Both the position numbers and the translations under genes were made by a program. A DNA stretch of 64,000 nt from an uncultured Faecalibacterium sp. Lineage in GTDB: Bacteria > Bacillota > Clostridia > Oscillospirales > Ruminococcaceae. The notes below the pieces were generated by a model that was given only the letters and a program-made list of their open reading frames with translations, did no database searches and was not told where the DNA came from. Where the stretch lies: NCBI GenBank assembly GCA_934561555.1, contig CAKTGQ010000012.1:7858-71857 (forward strand), read 5' to 3'. Below, piece by piece: positions 41,322 through 48,879 of the stretch (its first letter is position 1; each line of letters opens with the position of its first letter).

Positions 41322-41394
41322 ATTCGTAGTATAGTCTATTTTTCCGGGTTTGTCAAGCCGCAGACCCGCATAAAGGGGTAGGAGGTTTTACGCG

Positions 41395-41874
41395 ATGAAA
41401 CGCGAGGATTATATCAACTGGGACGAATATTTTATGGGCATTGCGCTGCTTACCGCCATGCGCTCCAAGGACCCCAACAGTCAGGTGGGTGCGTGCATCG
41501 TAAGCCCGGAAAACAAGATCCTTTCCTTGGGCTACAACGGGATGCCCATGGGCTGCAGCGATGACGAGATGCCCTGGGAGCGGGAGGGTGCACCTCTGCA
41601 GACCAAATATATGTATGTCTGCCATGCCGAGCTGAACGCCATCCTCAACAGCGCCCACAACAACCTGAAAGGCGCCCGGGTGTATGTGACCCTGTTCCCC
41701 TGCAACGAGTGCACCAAGGCTATTATCCAGTCCGGCATTGCCGAGGTGGTGTACTACGGCGACAAGTACCACGACAGCGATTCCAGCATTGCGGCGCGGT
41801 TCATGTTCGAGCACGCCGGTGTCCGGCTGACCCCCTATAAGCCCACCGGCCGCCGGGCAGAGCTGGAGCTGTAA
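41395..41874 (+). CDS. dCMP deaminase (ComEB-like)
   Basis: The enzyme deaminates dCMP to dUMP, feeding thymidylate synthesis. The 159-residue zinc-dependent protein has the cytidine-deaminase residues CHAELNAIL (His and catalytic Glu near 83-85) and [11 protein letters not shown] (two zinc Cys near 102-105), with the regulatory-type insertion [13 protein letters not shown]. The start at 41395 follows AGGAGGTTTTACGCG. The gene begins about 40 bp downstream of the antitoxin promoter on the other strand. Confidence 0.93.
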   Translation: MKREDYINWDEYFMGIALLTAMRSKDPNSQVGACIVSPENKILSLGYNGMPMGCSDDEMPWEREGAPLQTKYMYVCHAELNAILNSAHNNLKGARVYVTLFPCNECTKAIIQSGIAEVVYYGDKYHDSDSSIAARFMFEHAGVRLTPYKPTGRRAELEL

Positions 41875-41882
41875 GCTCCCTC

Positions 41883-41911
41883 TTGACCTTCCCGATGCAA
41901 CGTACTATAAT
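41883..41911 (+). promoter_or_regulatory. Promoter of argF
   Basis: TTGACC (41883-41888) and TATAAT (41906-41911) are 17 bp apart. The transcription start would fall at or just before the ARG box. Confidence 0.8.
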
Positions 41912-41921
41912 AGAATTATAA

Positions 41922-41939
41922 CTTGAATAAATATTCAAG
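41922..41939. promoter_or_regulatory. ARG box (ArgR operator) before argF
   Basis: CTTGAATA AA TATTCAAG is a perfect palindrome matching the ArgR/AhrC consensus TGAATNNNNATTCA. It sits about 10 bp after the -10 box of the argF promoter, where binding of arginine-loaded ArgR would block transcription. Confidence 0.85.
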
Positions 41940-41967
41940 AGTATTTGCATAGAGAGGGAAATATACA

Positions 41968-42963
41968 ATGGAACTGAAAAATCGGAGCTTTTTGAAGCTA
42001 TTGGACTACACCCCTGCCGAGATCGGGCAGCTGCTGGAGCTGGCCGCTGACCTGAAAGCCAAAAAGAAGGCCGGTATCCGTCACGACCAGCTGCGGGGCA
42101 AGAACATTGCCCTGATCTTTGAAAAGACCTCCACCCGCACCCGGTGCAGCTTTGAGGTGGCCGCCCACGATCTGGGCATGGAAGTGACCTATCTGGACCC
42201 CTCCGGTAGCCAGATCGGCAAAAAGGAGTCCATCGCCGATACCGCCCGGGTGCTGGGACGGATGTTTGACGGCATCGAGTACCGGGGCTACGGCCAGCAG
42301 ATCGTGGAAGAGCTGGCGCACTACGCCGGTGTGCCTGTGTGGAACGGTCTGACCAACGAGTTCCACCCCACCCAGATCTTAGCCGACTTCCTTACCATTC
42401 AGGAGCATTTCGGCCATCTGAAGGGCATCCACTTCGTTTACTTCGGCGACGCCCGCTACAACATGGGCAACAGCCTGATGGTGGGCTGCGCCAAGATGGG
42501 CCTGCACTTCACTGCCTGCGCCCCCAAAAAGTACCAGCCGGATGCCGCGCTGGTGGAGCAGTGTCAGGCCATTGCCGCCCAGACCGGGGCCACCCTCTCC
42601 TTTGAGGAGGATCCCGTCAAGGCAGCAAAGGGCGCAGACGTGCTGTACACCGATGTGTGGGTGTCCATGGGCGAGCCGGTTGAGGTCTGGGCAGAGCGTA
42701 TCCACGATCTGGCTCCCTATCAGATCAATCAGGATCTGATGAATATTGCAGGCCCGAATGCAGTATTTATGCACTGCCTGCCCGCCTACCACGACCACAA
42801 GACCACCGTGGGCAAGGAGATGGGCGAGCGCTTTGGCCGCGACGCCATGGAGGTGACCGACGAGGTATTCGAAGGCCCCCAGAGCATCGTGTTCGACGAG
42901 GCCGAGAACCGGATGCACACCATCAAAGCCGTTATGGCGGCCACCTTGGGATATCAGGAATAA
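41968..42963 (+). CDS. argF: Ornithine carbamoyltransferase
   Basis: ArgF joins carbamoyl phosphate and ornithine to citrulline. The 331-residue protein has the carbamoyl-phosphate motif STRTRCSFE (near residue 55), the ornithine-side FHPTQILAD (near 133) and the catalytic HCLPAYHD (near 271). ArgR-site control shows a biosynthetic role rather than arginine-deiminase catabolism, and no arcA/arcC genes are adjacent. AGAGAGGG precedes the ATG. It is a solo gene ending at a UGCG-type hairpin. Confidence 0.96.
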   Translation: MELKNRSFLKLLDYTPAEIGQLLELAADLKAKKKAGIRHDQLRGKNIALIFEKTSTRTRCSFEVAAHDLGMEVTYLDPSGSQIGKKESIADTARVLGRMFDGIEYRGYGQQIVEELAHYAGVPVWNGLTNEFHPTQILADFLTIQEHFGHLKGIHFVYFGDARYNMGNSLMVGCAKMGLHFTACAPKKYQPDAALVEQCQAIAAQTGATLSFEEDPVKAAKGADVLYTDVWVSMGEPVEVWAERIHDLAPYQINQDLMNIAGPNAVFMHCLPAYHDHKTTVGKEMGERFGRDAMEVTDEVFEGPQSIVFDEAENRMHTIKAVMAATLGYQE

Positions 42964-43040
42964 AGAGATAAGCCCGGAAGTTTCGCAGACCTTCCGGGCT
43001 TATTCTATCTAAAAATATTTTTCCGCTCAGCGATCATTCC
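42963..43040 (-). repeat. Truncated UGCG-hairpin repeat between argF and bioY
   Basis: On the minus strand the end of bioY runs into GATCGCTGAGCGGAAAAATATTTTTAGA, resembling the repeat's AGCGGAA block, then a hairpin AATAAGCCCGGAAGGTC/AAACTTCCGGGCTTAT with a TGCG loop. It lies between convergent genes and can serve as terminator for either. Confidence 0.6.
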
Positions 43041-43603
43041 GAAACTGCATTCTGCAGCTTCAGCACGCCTGCCTGCGTCAGGCGCTTACGCAGCAGCGCA
43101 CCCACGATGCAGGAAACCACGATCTTACCCAAGTCAAGCGCAATAAAGGGGTAGACACAGACGGTCAGCGCATAGCCCAGCTCGCACTGCATCTGGAACA
43201 CAAACCATGCCGTGCCCAGCACATAGCAGGCGGCATCGCCCAGCACCAGACCCACAGCGGAGATCACCGGGTTGCCCTTGCTCTTTTCAATGAACATACC
43301 GCCGATGAAGGCCAGCAGCAGATAGCCCACCAGATAACCGCCGGTAGGGCCTGCCAGCTTGGCAAGACCGGCACCGTAGCCGGAGAACACCGGAATACCG
43401 ATGGCGCCCAGTACCAGATAGAGGACCACGCTCAGGGTGCCGAACTTCGGCCCCAGCAGCCATGCGGTCAGGCAGATGACAAAGTTTGCCAGCGAGATGG
43501 GCACGGCTCCGATGGGCACGGTCAGCGGGCCCAGCACGCACAGCACGGCAGCCATCACAGCGGTGACGGCCATCTGGTAGGTAGTCAGTTTTTTGTCTTT
43601 CAT
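43034..43603 (-). CDS. bioY: Biotin transporter BioY
   Basis: BioY is the substrate-binding S component of an ECF biotin transporter. The 189-residue protein has six hydrophobic segments. The family pattern includes VTAVMAAVLCVLGPLTVPIGAVPISLANF (in part) near residue 15-40 and LAGPTGGYLVGYLLLAF near 90, the hallmark GPTGGYL. The ATG at 43603 follows AGAGGGGAAAACTGACT. No ecfA/ecfT genes are adjacent, so it likely uses a shared energising module. A promoter and an upstream palindrome suggest regulation by biotin status. Confidence 0.93.
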   Translation of the reverse strand: MKDKKLTTYQMAVTAVMAAVLCVLGPLTVPIGAVPISLANFVICLTAWLLGPKFGTLSVVLYLVLGAIGIPVFSGYGAGLAKLAGPTGGYLVGYLLLAFIGGMFIEKSKGNPVISAVGLVLGDAACYVLGTAWFVFQMQCELGYALTVCVYPFIALDLGKIVVSCIVGALLRKRLTQAGVLKLQNAVSE

Positions 43604-43651
43604 AGTCAGTTTTCCCCTCTGTTTTTTCGTTTTGCAAGGCATCTGTGCCCG

Positions 43652-43681
43652 AGTATACCGCACCGGTGCGCCGCAGGTCAA
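43652..43681 (-). promoter_or_regulatory. Promoter of bioY
   Basis: On the minus strand TTGACC (43676-43681) and TATACT (43652-43657) are 18 bp apart, about 50 bp before the bioY ATG. Confidence 0.65.
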
Positions 43682-43701
43682 CGGAAAAGTTTGCAAGGGG
43701 T

Positions 43702-43725
43702 TTACAATCCGAAATTTGATTGTAA
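43702..43725. promoter_or_regulatory. Palindrome upstream of the bioY promoter
   Basis: TTACAATC (43702-43709) and GATTGTAA (43718-43725) are perfect inverted repeats 8 bp apart, about 20 bp upstream of the -35. The half-site resembles BirA half-sites (TTGTAAACC), but the two halves are in the reverse orientation to the classical operator, so the regulator is uncertain. Confidence 0.5.
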
Positions 43726-43742
43726 TACTGTGGAAATTATGA

Positions 43743-43839
43743 TAAAATAAAATTGACCGCCCCAGTCTACCAAACTAGCGGTCAATCTTTTTGACTAATG
43801 CGGGATGGAAAGCTGACCTTTGCAGTCAGCACCTTTTCT
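43743..43839 (-). ncRNA. Orphan antitoxin-like small RNA
   Basis: On the minus strand TTGACA (43869-43874), 17 bp, TATATT (43846-43851) should start an RNA near 43839. Its sequence parallels the antitoxin at 41222-41321: the same AATAGAAA start, GCTGACTGCAA..GGTCAGC hairpin, a TAGTC spacer and TTGACCGC/GCGGTCAA terminator followed by TTTTATTTT. No toxin ORF is present on the opposite strand here. It could be a remnant or a stand-alone trans-acting regulator. Confidence 0.7.
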
Positions 43840-43893
43840 ATTTGTAATATAGCCTATTTTGCACGAAATGTCAAGAAAAACACGGAGGTTCCC

Positions 43894-44466
43894 ATGGGTG
43901 GAGGTCATGTATCGCGGCCGGATTTCGGGATGCCGCAGCCGAATGCGGCGTACCCGCTGACCGAGTTCTATCTGCTGGCGCAGCAGGCTCTGGAAAAAAG
44001 CGGCAGCTTTATGCTGCCCGCCCTCTACGCAGGGCTGCACGCCCCTGCCCGGCGCATCTATCGGGAAGAAGCCGCCGGGTATTTACAGCTTGCGGCAGCT
44101 CCGGCAGAGGGCTTGACCCGGCTGCTCTCCCCTGCCCGGATTCAACTTTTATACAGTAGCTTACAGGTGCAGCCGGACGGCACCCCCGCCGCCCTTCTGC
44201 TGACCGAGGAGTGCACCCGCCTGACTGTGGCGGTGCAGCTGCTGCCGCCCTTTGTGTGGGAGGACCCGCTGCCGCCGCTGCCGGATGTTCCGGCGGCGCT
44301 CACCCTGCAATTGACCATGCAGGACGTGATGGCCATCGACACCGCCCCCGCCGCACTGGCGCAGAAACTGGTGCACAGCACCGACGGCAAATGCTGGCTG
44401 CACCACCCCAAGGCCGAGACCTTTCTCTCCGAGCGGCTGTCGTTGCTGCAAAGGGTCTATAAATAA
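43894..44466 (+). CDS. Hypothetical protein of 190 residues
   Basis: I do not recognise this protein. The start at 43894 (MGGGHVSRPDFG) follows GGAGG; the longer frame overlaps the small RNA promoter and is unlikely. It is a soluble-looking protein with Leu/Ala-rich helices (TEFYLLAQQALEK; EAAGYLQLAAAPAEGLTRLLSP), a Pro-rich segment (PPFVWEDPLPPLPDVP) and a C-terminal HHPKAETFLSERLSLLQRVYK-type helix. There are no cysteine clusters or catalytic motifs I can name. It precedes a structured leader and the ECF sigma gene by 260 bp, with its own promoter unclear. Confidence 0.65.
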   Translation: MGGGHVSRPDFGMPQPNAAYPLTEFYLLAQQALEKSGSFMLPALYAGLHAPARRIYREEAAGYLQLAAAPAEGLTRLLSPARIQLLYSSLQVQPDGTPAALLLTEECTRLTVAVQLLPPFVWEDPLPPLPDVPAALTLQLTMQDVMAIDTAPAALAQKLVHSTDGKCWLHHPKAETFLSERLSLLQRVYK

Positions 44467-44483
44467 GGAGAGTTCTCCCCTCT

Positions 44484-44512
44484 TTTACTTTTTTGCGATT
44501 CCGTGGTATACT
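44484..44512 (+). promoter_or_regulatory. Promoter of the ECF sigma leader
   Basis: TTTACT (44484-44489), 17 bp and TATACT (44507-44512). Transcription from here would produce a 5' UTR of about 205 nt before the sigma gene. Confidence 0.55.
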
Positions 44513-44716
44513 GACCGGTAAACCGGCAGGATATCCAACTCCCGTCGGAGAACGTGGACGTACCATGCGGTCCGGTGCGTCCGGCACACAAAAAATGGAA
44601 GGAACCGGGTGTTGTTCTGCAATAATCGGGGATGCTGAGCCGTATGTTGAGTGAACGTCCCCGTGAGAACCACAAACATTCCATCGAGAAGCCCGCTTCC
44701 GGGCATCCAAGGAGAG
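44513..44716 (+). ncRNA. Unclassified structured 5' leader
   Basis: The leader contains successive potential hairpins: CCGGT/ACCGG, CTCC/GGAG, GGACG/CGTCC with inner ACC/GGT, a larger stem ATGGAA/TTCCAT enclosing GTTCT/AGAAC and CGGGGA/TCCCCG, and finally GCCCG CTTC CGGGC just before the ribosome site AAGGAGAG. No ORF accounts for it. It does not match the T-box, L10, purine, ykkC or yybP patterns I know. Function unknown. Confidence 0.5.
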
Positions 44717-44725
44717 TTTATAACA

Positions 44726-45220
44726 ATGGGACAGCTGACCAGAAACGAAGTATTTACCTTGGCGGTGCAGCGTTACAGCGACACCGTCTACCGCACTGCG
44801 GTGCATAATTGCCGCTGCACAGCCGATGCTGAGGATGTGGTACAGGATGTGTTTGAAAAACTGCTGCACTACAACGGCATCTTTGAGAGTGAGGAGCATC
44901 TCAAAGCATGGCTGCTGCGGGTGGCCATCAACCGCTGCCGGGACCTGACCCGCGCCGCCCACCAGAAGGACACCGAGCTGGACGAGAACCTGCCCGCCCC
45001 CGATGTCCTTGCGGAGGACGGCAGCGTGCTGGATGCCATCCGCACACTGCCGGAAAACTATCGCAATGCCATCTATCTGCATTACTACGAAGGATACACT
45101 GCGGCAGAGATCGGGCGGATGATGGCGGTGCCCACAAACACGGTACTAAGCTGGCTGCGGCGCGCACGGGCACAGTTACATACGATGCTGAAGGAGGAGA
45201 TCGAAGATGAGGTGGTATGA
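44726..45220 (+). CDS. ECF-type RNA polymerase sigma factor
   Basis: The 164-residue sigma-70 family protein has region 2 (VYRTAVHNCRCTADAEDVVQDVFEKLL, in part, near residues 22-48) with the core-binding DAEDVVQDVF, and region 4 (LPENYRNAIYLHYYEGYTAAEIGRMM, in part, near 112) with a helix-turn-helix ending NTVLSWLRRARAQL. It lacks regions 1 and 3, as ECF factors do. Its 3' end overlaps the DUF4349 gene by 14 bp, so that membrane protein is the likely partner or anti-sigma factor. Target genes are unknown. Confidence 0.92.
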   Translation: MGQLTRNEVFTLAVQRYSDTVYRTAVHNCRCTADAEDVVQDVFEKLLHYNGIFESEEHLKAWLLRVAINRCRDLTRAAHQKDTELDENLPAPDVLAEDGSVLDAIRTLPENYRNAIYLHYYEGYTAAEIGRMMAVPTNTVLSWLRRARAQLHTMLKEEIEDEVV

Positions 45221-46370
45221 ATATAAGATGGAGGTCGATGACCTGACTGCCCCGGACGATCTGAAGGCAAAACTGCTGGCCATGACCGACACCCTGACTG
45301 CGGAAGAAAAGGCAGAGCCCATGATGGCTGCACCCGCCCCGCAGACCGCTGCACCCGCAGCACCCCTGAACACCGAAACCAAGAAGAAAAAGCCCATTCA
45401 CTTCCCGGTAAAGCAGCTGGGCACGCTGGCCGCCTGTCTGGCCGTGTGCGTGCTGGGTTACAGCACCCTGCATCTGGGCATCGGGATGGGCAGCGCCAAA
45501 AGCAGCGCGCCCGCCCTGTACGCAGCCGAGGGCGCTGCCAACAGCTCCGCTGCCTCTGTGGCAGCGGGCGGGTTTGATCTCCAGCACGCCGCGCTGGACA
45601 GCGCCCCCGAGGCGGTGAATTACAGTCTGGAGACAGACGACCGCTCTCTGGAAACGGAATACAGCGGCACCGGCAGCACCGAGGCTGCTGCCCCTGCGGT
45701 GGACAGTGCCAAGATCATCTACACCGCTAATCTGACGCTGGAAAGCAAGGACTACGAGGCTGCCCGCAGTGCGCTGGACAGCGCCCTTGCCGAGGCAGGT
45801 GGCTATCTGGAATCCAGCAGCGAGTACACGCGCACCGGTTCCAGCCGCTCCGTCAACCTGACCTACCGGGTACCGCAGGCCAACTACCAGAGCTTTCTGG
45901 ATGCTGTGGCCGCTGCCGGCAATGTGACCTACCGCAGCCAGCAGGCCGATGACGTGACCACCCAGTATATGGACGTGTCCGCGCGGCTTTCTAACCTGCA
46001 GGCACAGCGCACCCGCTTACAGCAGCTGCAGGATCAGGCTGAAACTCTTTCGGACCTTTTGCAGATCGAGGACTCCCTCACCGAGGTGCAGTCCCAGATC
46101 GAGAGCTGGCAGAGCCAGCTGGACTGGTACAGCGATCAGGTGCAGCAGTGCACCGTGTATATCGACCTGAACGAGGTGCAGACCTACACCCCTGCGGACG
46201 AGGGCTTTTTCTCCCGCATCGGCTCCGCCTTTACCTCCGGCTGGGGCAACTTTGTGAACGGCTTGCAGCAGCTGGTGGTGGCGCTGGCCTCCGTCTGGCC
46301 GCTGGCAGTGCTGGCGTGTGCCGCCGTTGCCCTTGCGCTTGCATGGCGCAAAAAGCACCCGAAGAAGTGA
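45207..46370 (+). CDS. DUF4349 membrane protein, probable ECF partner
   Basis: The 387-residue protein has a cytoplasmic N-terminus (about 60 residues, Ala/Pro-rich), a transmembrane helix (LGTLAACLAVCVLGYSTL near 70-87), and a large external domain. That domain contains the DUF4349 core (KIIYTANLTLESKDYEAARSALDSAL, in part; SVNLTYRVPQANYQSFLDAV) with a coiled coil (SNLQAQRTRLQQLQDQAETL). It ends with a second membrane helix (SVWPLAVLACAAVALALAW) and a basic tail. Many Firmicute ECF sigma genes are followed by such proteins, which may sense envelope stress. No zinc-binding HCC anti-sigma motif is present. The anti-sigma role is inference. Confidence 0.85.
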   Translation: MRWYEYKMEVDDLTAPDDLKAKLLAMTDTLTAEEKAEPMMAAPAPQTAAPAAPLNTETKKKKPIHFPVKQLGTLAACLAVCVLGYSTLHLGIGMGSAKSSAPALYAAEGAANSSAASVAAGGFDLQHAALDSAPEAVNYSLETDDRSLETEYSGTGSTEAAAPAVDSAKIIYTANLTLESKDYEAARSALDSALAEAGGYLESSSEYTRTGSSRSVNLTYRVPQANYQSFLDAVAAAGNVTYRSQQADDVTTQYMDVSARLSNLQAQRTRLQQLQDQAETLSDLLQIEDSLTEVQSQIESWQSQLDWYSDQVQQCTVYIDLNEVQTYTPADEGFFSRIGSAFTSGWGNFVNGLQQLVVALASVWPLAVLACAAVALALAWRKKHPKK

Positions 46371-46392
46371 CCTCATAAGTTTTCCACATAAA

Positions 46393-46425
46393 GGCTTCCC
46401 CCGGCTGGGGGAAGCCTTTTGTTCC
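46393..46425 (+). terminator. Terminator after the DUF4349 gene
   Basis: AAGGCTTCCCCC GGCT GGGGGAAGCCTT followed by TTGTT. The GCTTCCCCC core also occurs in the MITE-like elements. Confidence 0.75.
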
Positions 46426-46440
46426 ACCCCGCTGAAAAAG

Positions 46441-46495
46441 ACCACCCCTGTCCCGCCGGGCTGCTGCACCGGGAGACAGGGGTGTTTTTTGTATA
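46441..46495 (-). terminator. Terminator after the SDR gene
   Basis: CACCCCTGTC/GACAGGGGTG with an inner CCGG stem; on the minus strand it is followed by GGTCTTTTTC, and on plus by TTTTTTG. It lies between convergent genes. Confidence 0.65.
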
Positions 46496-46509
46496 TCTTG
46501 CAGTGATTA

Positions 46510-47364
46510 TTACACGCCGGAATAAGCCGAGAAACCGCCGTCCACCGGCAGGCAGATGCCGGTAATAAAACCGGCTGCGTCATTGTTCAACAGGAACAGC
46601 AGTGCACCCACAAGGTCTTTTTCGCTGTCGCCGAAGTGTCCCATGGGGGTGGCGGCAAGGATCTTCTTGGTGCGCTCGGTGGGGGTGCCGTCCTCGTTGA
46701 AGAGCAGACGGGAATTCTGCTCGCTGGCAAAGAAGCCCGGAGCGATGGCGTTGACCCGGATGCCCACCTTGCTGAAATGCACCGCCAGCCACTGGGTAAA
46801 GTTGGTCACAGCAGCCTTGGAGCCGGAGTAGGCGGGGATCTTGGTCAGGGGCAGGTAGGCGTTCATGCTGGAAATGTTCAGGATGTTGCAGCCCTCGCGG
46901 CCTACCATCTGCCGGGCAAAAGCCTGCGTGGGCAGCAAAGTGCCGATGAAGTTCAGGTTGAACACCATCTCCACGCCGCTCTCGTCCAGATCAAAGAAGG
47001 TGACGGTGTCGCTTTCCAGATCGGCCATCTCAAAATATTCCTTGTCCGTGTTGGCGCGGGCGTTGTTGCCGCCTGCACCGTTCACAAGGATATCGCAGGG
47101 GCCAAGGTCTGCCAGCACGTCCTCGGCTACCTGCAGGCAGTTGGCCTTGTTCATCACGTTGCAGGTGTAGCCCTTGGCGGTGCCGCCCTCGGCTTCGATC
47201 TCGTCCGCAAGCTCCTTGAGCTTATCCATGTTGCGGCCCAGCAGCGCCACCTTTGCACCGGCGCGTGCCAGCGCCTTGGCAAAAATGGAACACAACGTTC
47301 CGCTTGCGCCGGTGACGACCGCCACCTTGCCGGTGAGATCGGTATTCAGTACATTCTTTTCCAT
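46510..47364 (-). CDS. SDR-family oxidoreductase, probable D-mannonate (fructuronate) dehydrogenase
   Basis: The 284-residue short-chain dehydrogenase has the NAD-binding motif VTGASGTLCS near residue 18, NGAGG near 94, catalytic Ser in NISSMNAY (near 163) and YSGSK (Tyr and Lys near 177-181). The long insertion around residues 100-130 (NARANTDKEYFEMADLES, in part) resembles YjmF/UxuB-type SDRs that interconvert fructuronate and mannonate. Divergence from a glucuronide-type transporter and the nearby GH2 enzyme support a role in glucuronate breakdown. Gluconate 5-dehydrogenase is the main alternative. Confidence 0.75.
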   Translation of the reverse strand: MEKNVLNTDLTGKVAVVTGASGTLCSIFAKALARAGAKVALLGRNMDKLKELADEIEAEGGTAKGYTCNVMNKANCLQVAEDVLADLGPCDILVNGAGGNNARANTDKEYFEMADLESDTVTFFDLDESGVEMVFNLNFIGTLLPTQAFARQMVGREGCNILNISSMNAYLPLTKIPAYSGSKAAVTNFTQWLAVHFSKVGIRVNAIAPGFFASEQNSRLLFNEDGTPTERTKKILAATPMGHFGDSEKDLVGALLFLLNNDAAGFITGICLPVDGGFSAYSGV

Positions 47365-47670
47365 AACATCCTCCTGTTACAGCCGTATTCGTTGGCTAGA
47401 GTATAACAGAAAAAGACGGTCTTTGCCAGAACATTCTTATTATAAAATAGGAAAGTTTTACGCTTTTTCGTGGGCAACAAGCACGATATCTCCCGGATGC
47501 GGTGCAGACACAATCGTGCAAAATCGCAAAAATGACCGTTTTTACCTTGAAAATCTTCTAACTCTTCCAAAGCAAAACCAGTATGATAAAAGCATGACAA
47601 ACACATACTGACTTCGGCTCCGCACGGCCTGCGGGGCAGAGCAAATGCAAAGAAGAAAAGGAGATTTTTT
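47365..47670. other. Divergent control region of SDR and transporter genes
   Basis: The 306-bp gap holds a TATACT -10 for the SDR gene (minus, 47400-47405) and a TATGAT -10 for the transporter (plus, 47582-47587). The latter lacks a good -35, as is common for AraC-activated promoters. AAAAGGAG precedes the transporter ATG. I see no coding sequence. Confidence 0.5.
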
Positions 47671-48879
47671 ATGGCATCTGAAAACAAGACAGCCCTGCGT
47701 CCCTTCGGCATGAAGGACAAGCTGGGCTACATGTTCGGTGACTTCGGCAACGACTTCACCTTCATCCTCTCGTCCCTGTTCCTGATGAAGTTCTACACCG
47801 ACGTGATGGGCGTTTCTGCCGGTGTGGTGGGCATCGTAATGATGGCAGCTCGCATCGTGGACGCCTTTACCGATATCACCATGGGTCAGATCGTAGACCG
47901 CTGCAAGCCCACCAAGGACGGCAAGTTCCGCCCGTGGCTCAAGCGGATGTGCGGCCCTGTGGCCATTGCTTCCTTCCTGATCTTCCAGTCCGGTCTGGCC
48001 GGGATGCCTTACGGCTTCAAGGTGGCTTGGCTGGCTGTCACCTACATCCTGTGGGGCTCCATCTTCTACACCTCCATCAACATCCCCTACGGCTCCATGG
48101 CCTCTGCGGTCTCTCCTGAGTCCAAGGACCGTGCCGAGCTGTCCACATGGCGCACCATCGGTTCCAGTCTGGCAAGCCTTGTCATCGGCGTGGGCACCCC
48201 GATGATCGCCTACGTTACCGTGGACGGCAAGACCATGCTCTCCGGCTCCCGCATGACCCTGATCGCCGGTGTGTTCTCCGTTTGCGCCATCCTGTGCTAC
48301 CTGCTGTGCTTCAAGATGGTGCAGGAGCGCGTGCAGCTGACCACCAAGACCGAGAAGCTGGATTTCGGCAAGCTGCTCAAGAGCATTGCCACCAACCGCT
48401 CCCTGATGGGCATCATCGCCGCCGCCCTGATGCTGCTGCTCTCTCAGCTGACCATGAGCGGCATGAGCAGCTATGTGTACCCCAACTACTACGGCAGCGC
48501 CGCTGCACAGTCTCTGTCCAGTCTGGTGGGCATGGCAGGCACCCTGCTCATCTGTGCTCCCACCGCCGTCAAGCTCTCCCAGAAGTTCGGCAAAAAGGAA
48601 CTGGCTACCGCCGGTGCCGTCGTGGGCGCAGTTGCCTACCTGCTCTGCTTCATCCTGCGCCCGTCTAACCCCTTCGTCTTTGTCGCCTTTGCCGCTGTGG
48701 CTACCATCAGCATGGGCTACTTCAACACCGTGGTCTGGGCAATGATCACCGACGTTATCGACGACACCGAGGTGCGCACCGGCGTGCGTGAGGACGGCAC
48801 TGTGTACTCTGTCTACTCCTTCGCCCGCAAGCTGGGTCAGGCTATCTCCTCCGGCCTCATCGGCGCTCTGCTGTGCCTA
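47671..48879 (+). pseudogene. GPH-family glycoside/uronide:cation symporter, 3' end lost
   Basis: Residues 1-401 are a GPH (MelB/UidB-like) symporter: GYMFGDFGNDFTFIL, the family GMVDA-type loop ARIVDAFTDITMGQIVDR, and ten or so membrane helices to KLGQAISSGLIGALL. Normal members run to about 460-500 residues with twelve helices. At about 48874 the transporter sequence stops and the DNA continues, in another frame, as the C-terminal domain of an AraC regulator. In the transporter frame the remaining 100 residues are nonsense to a stop at 49176. Helices 11-12 appear missing, so transport activity is doubtful. Confidence 0.8.

Noticed and set aside
44513..44716. T-box, 6S RNA or SRP RNA as identity of the ECF leader
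   Set aside because: No T-box sequence (GGTGGCACCGCG-like), no long bubble-containing rod typical of 6S, and no SRP Alu or GGAAGG..AGCAGCC motif.
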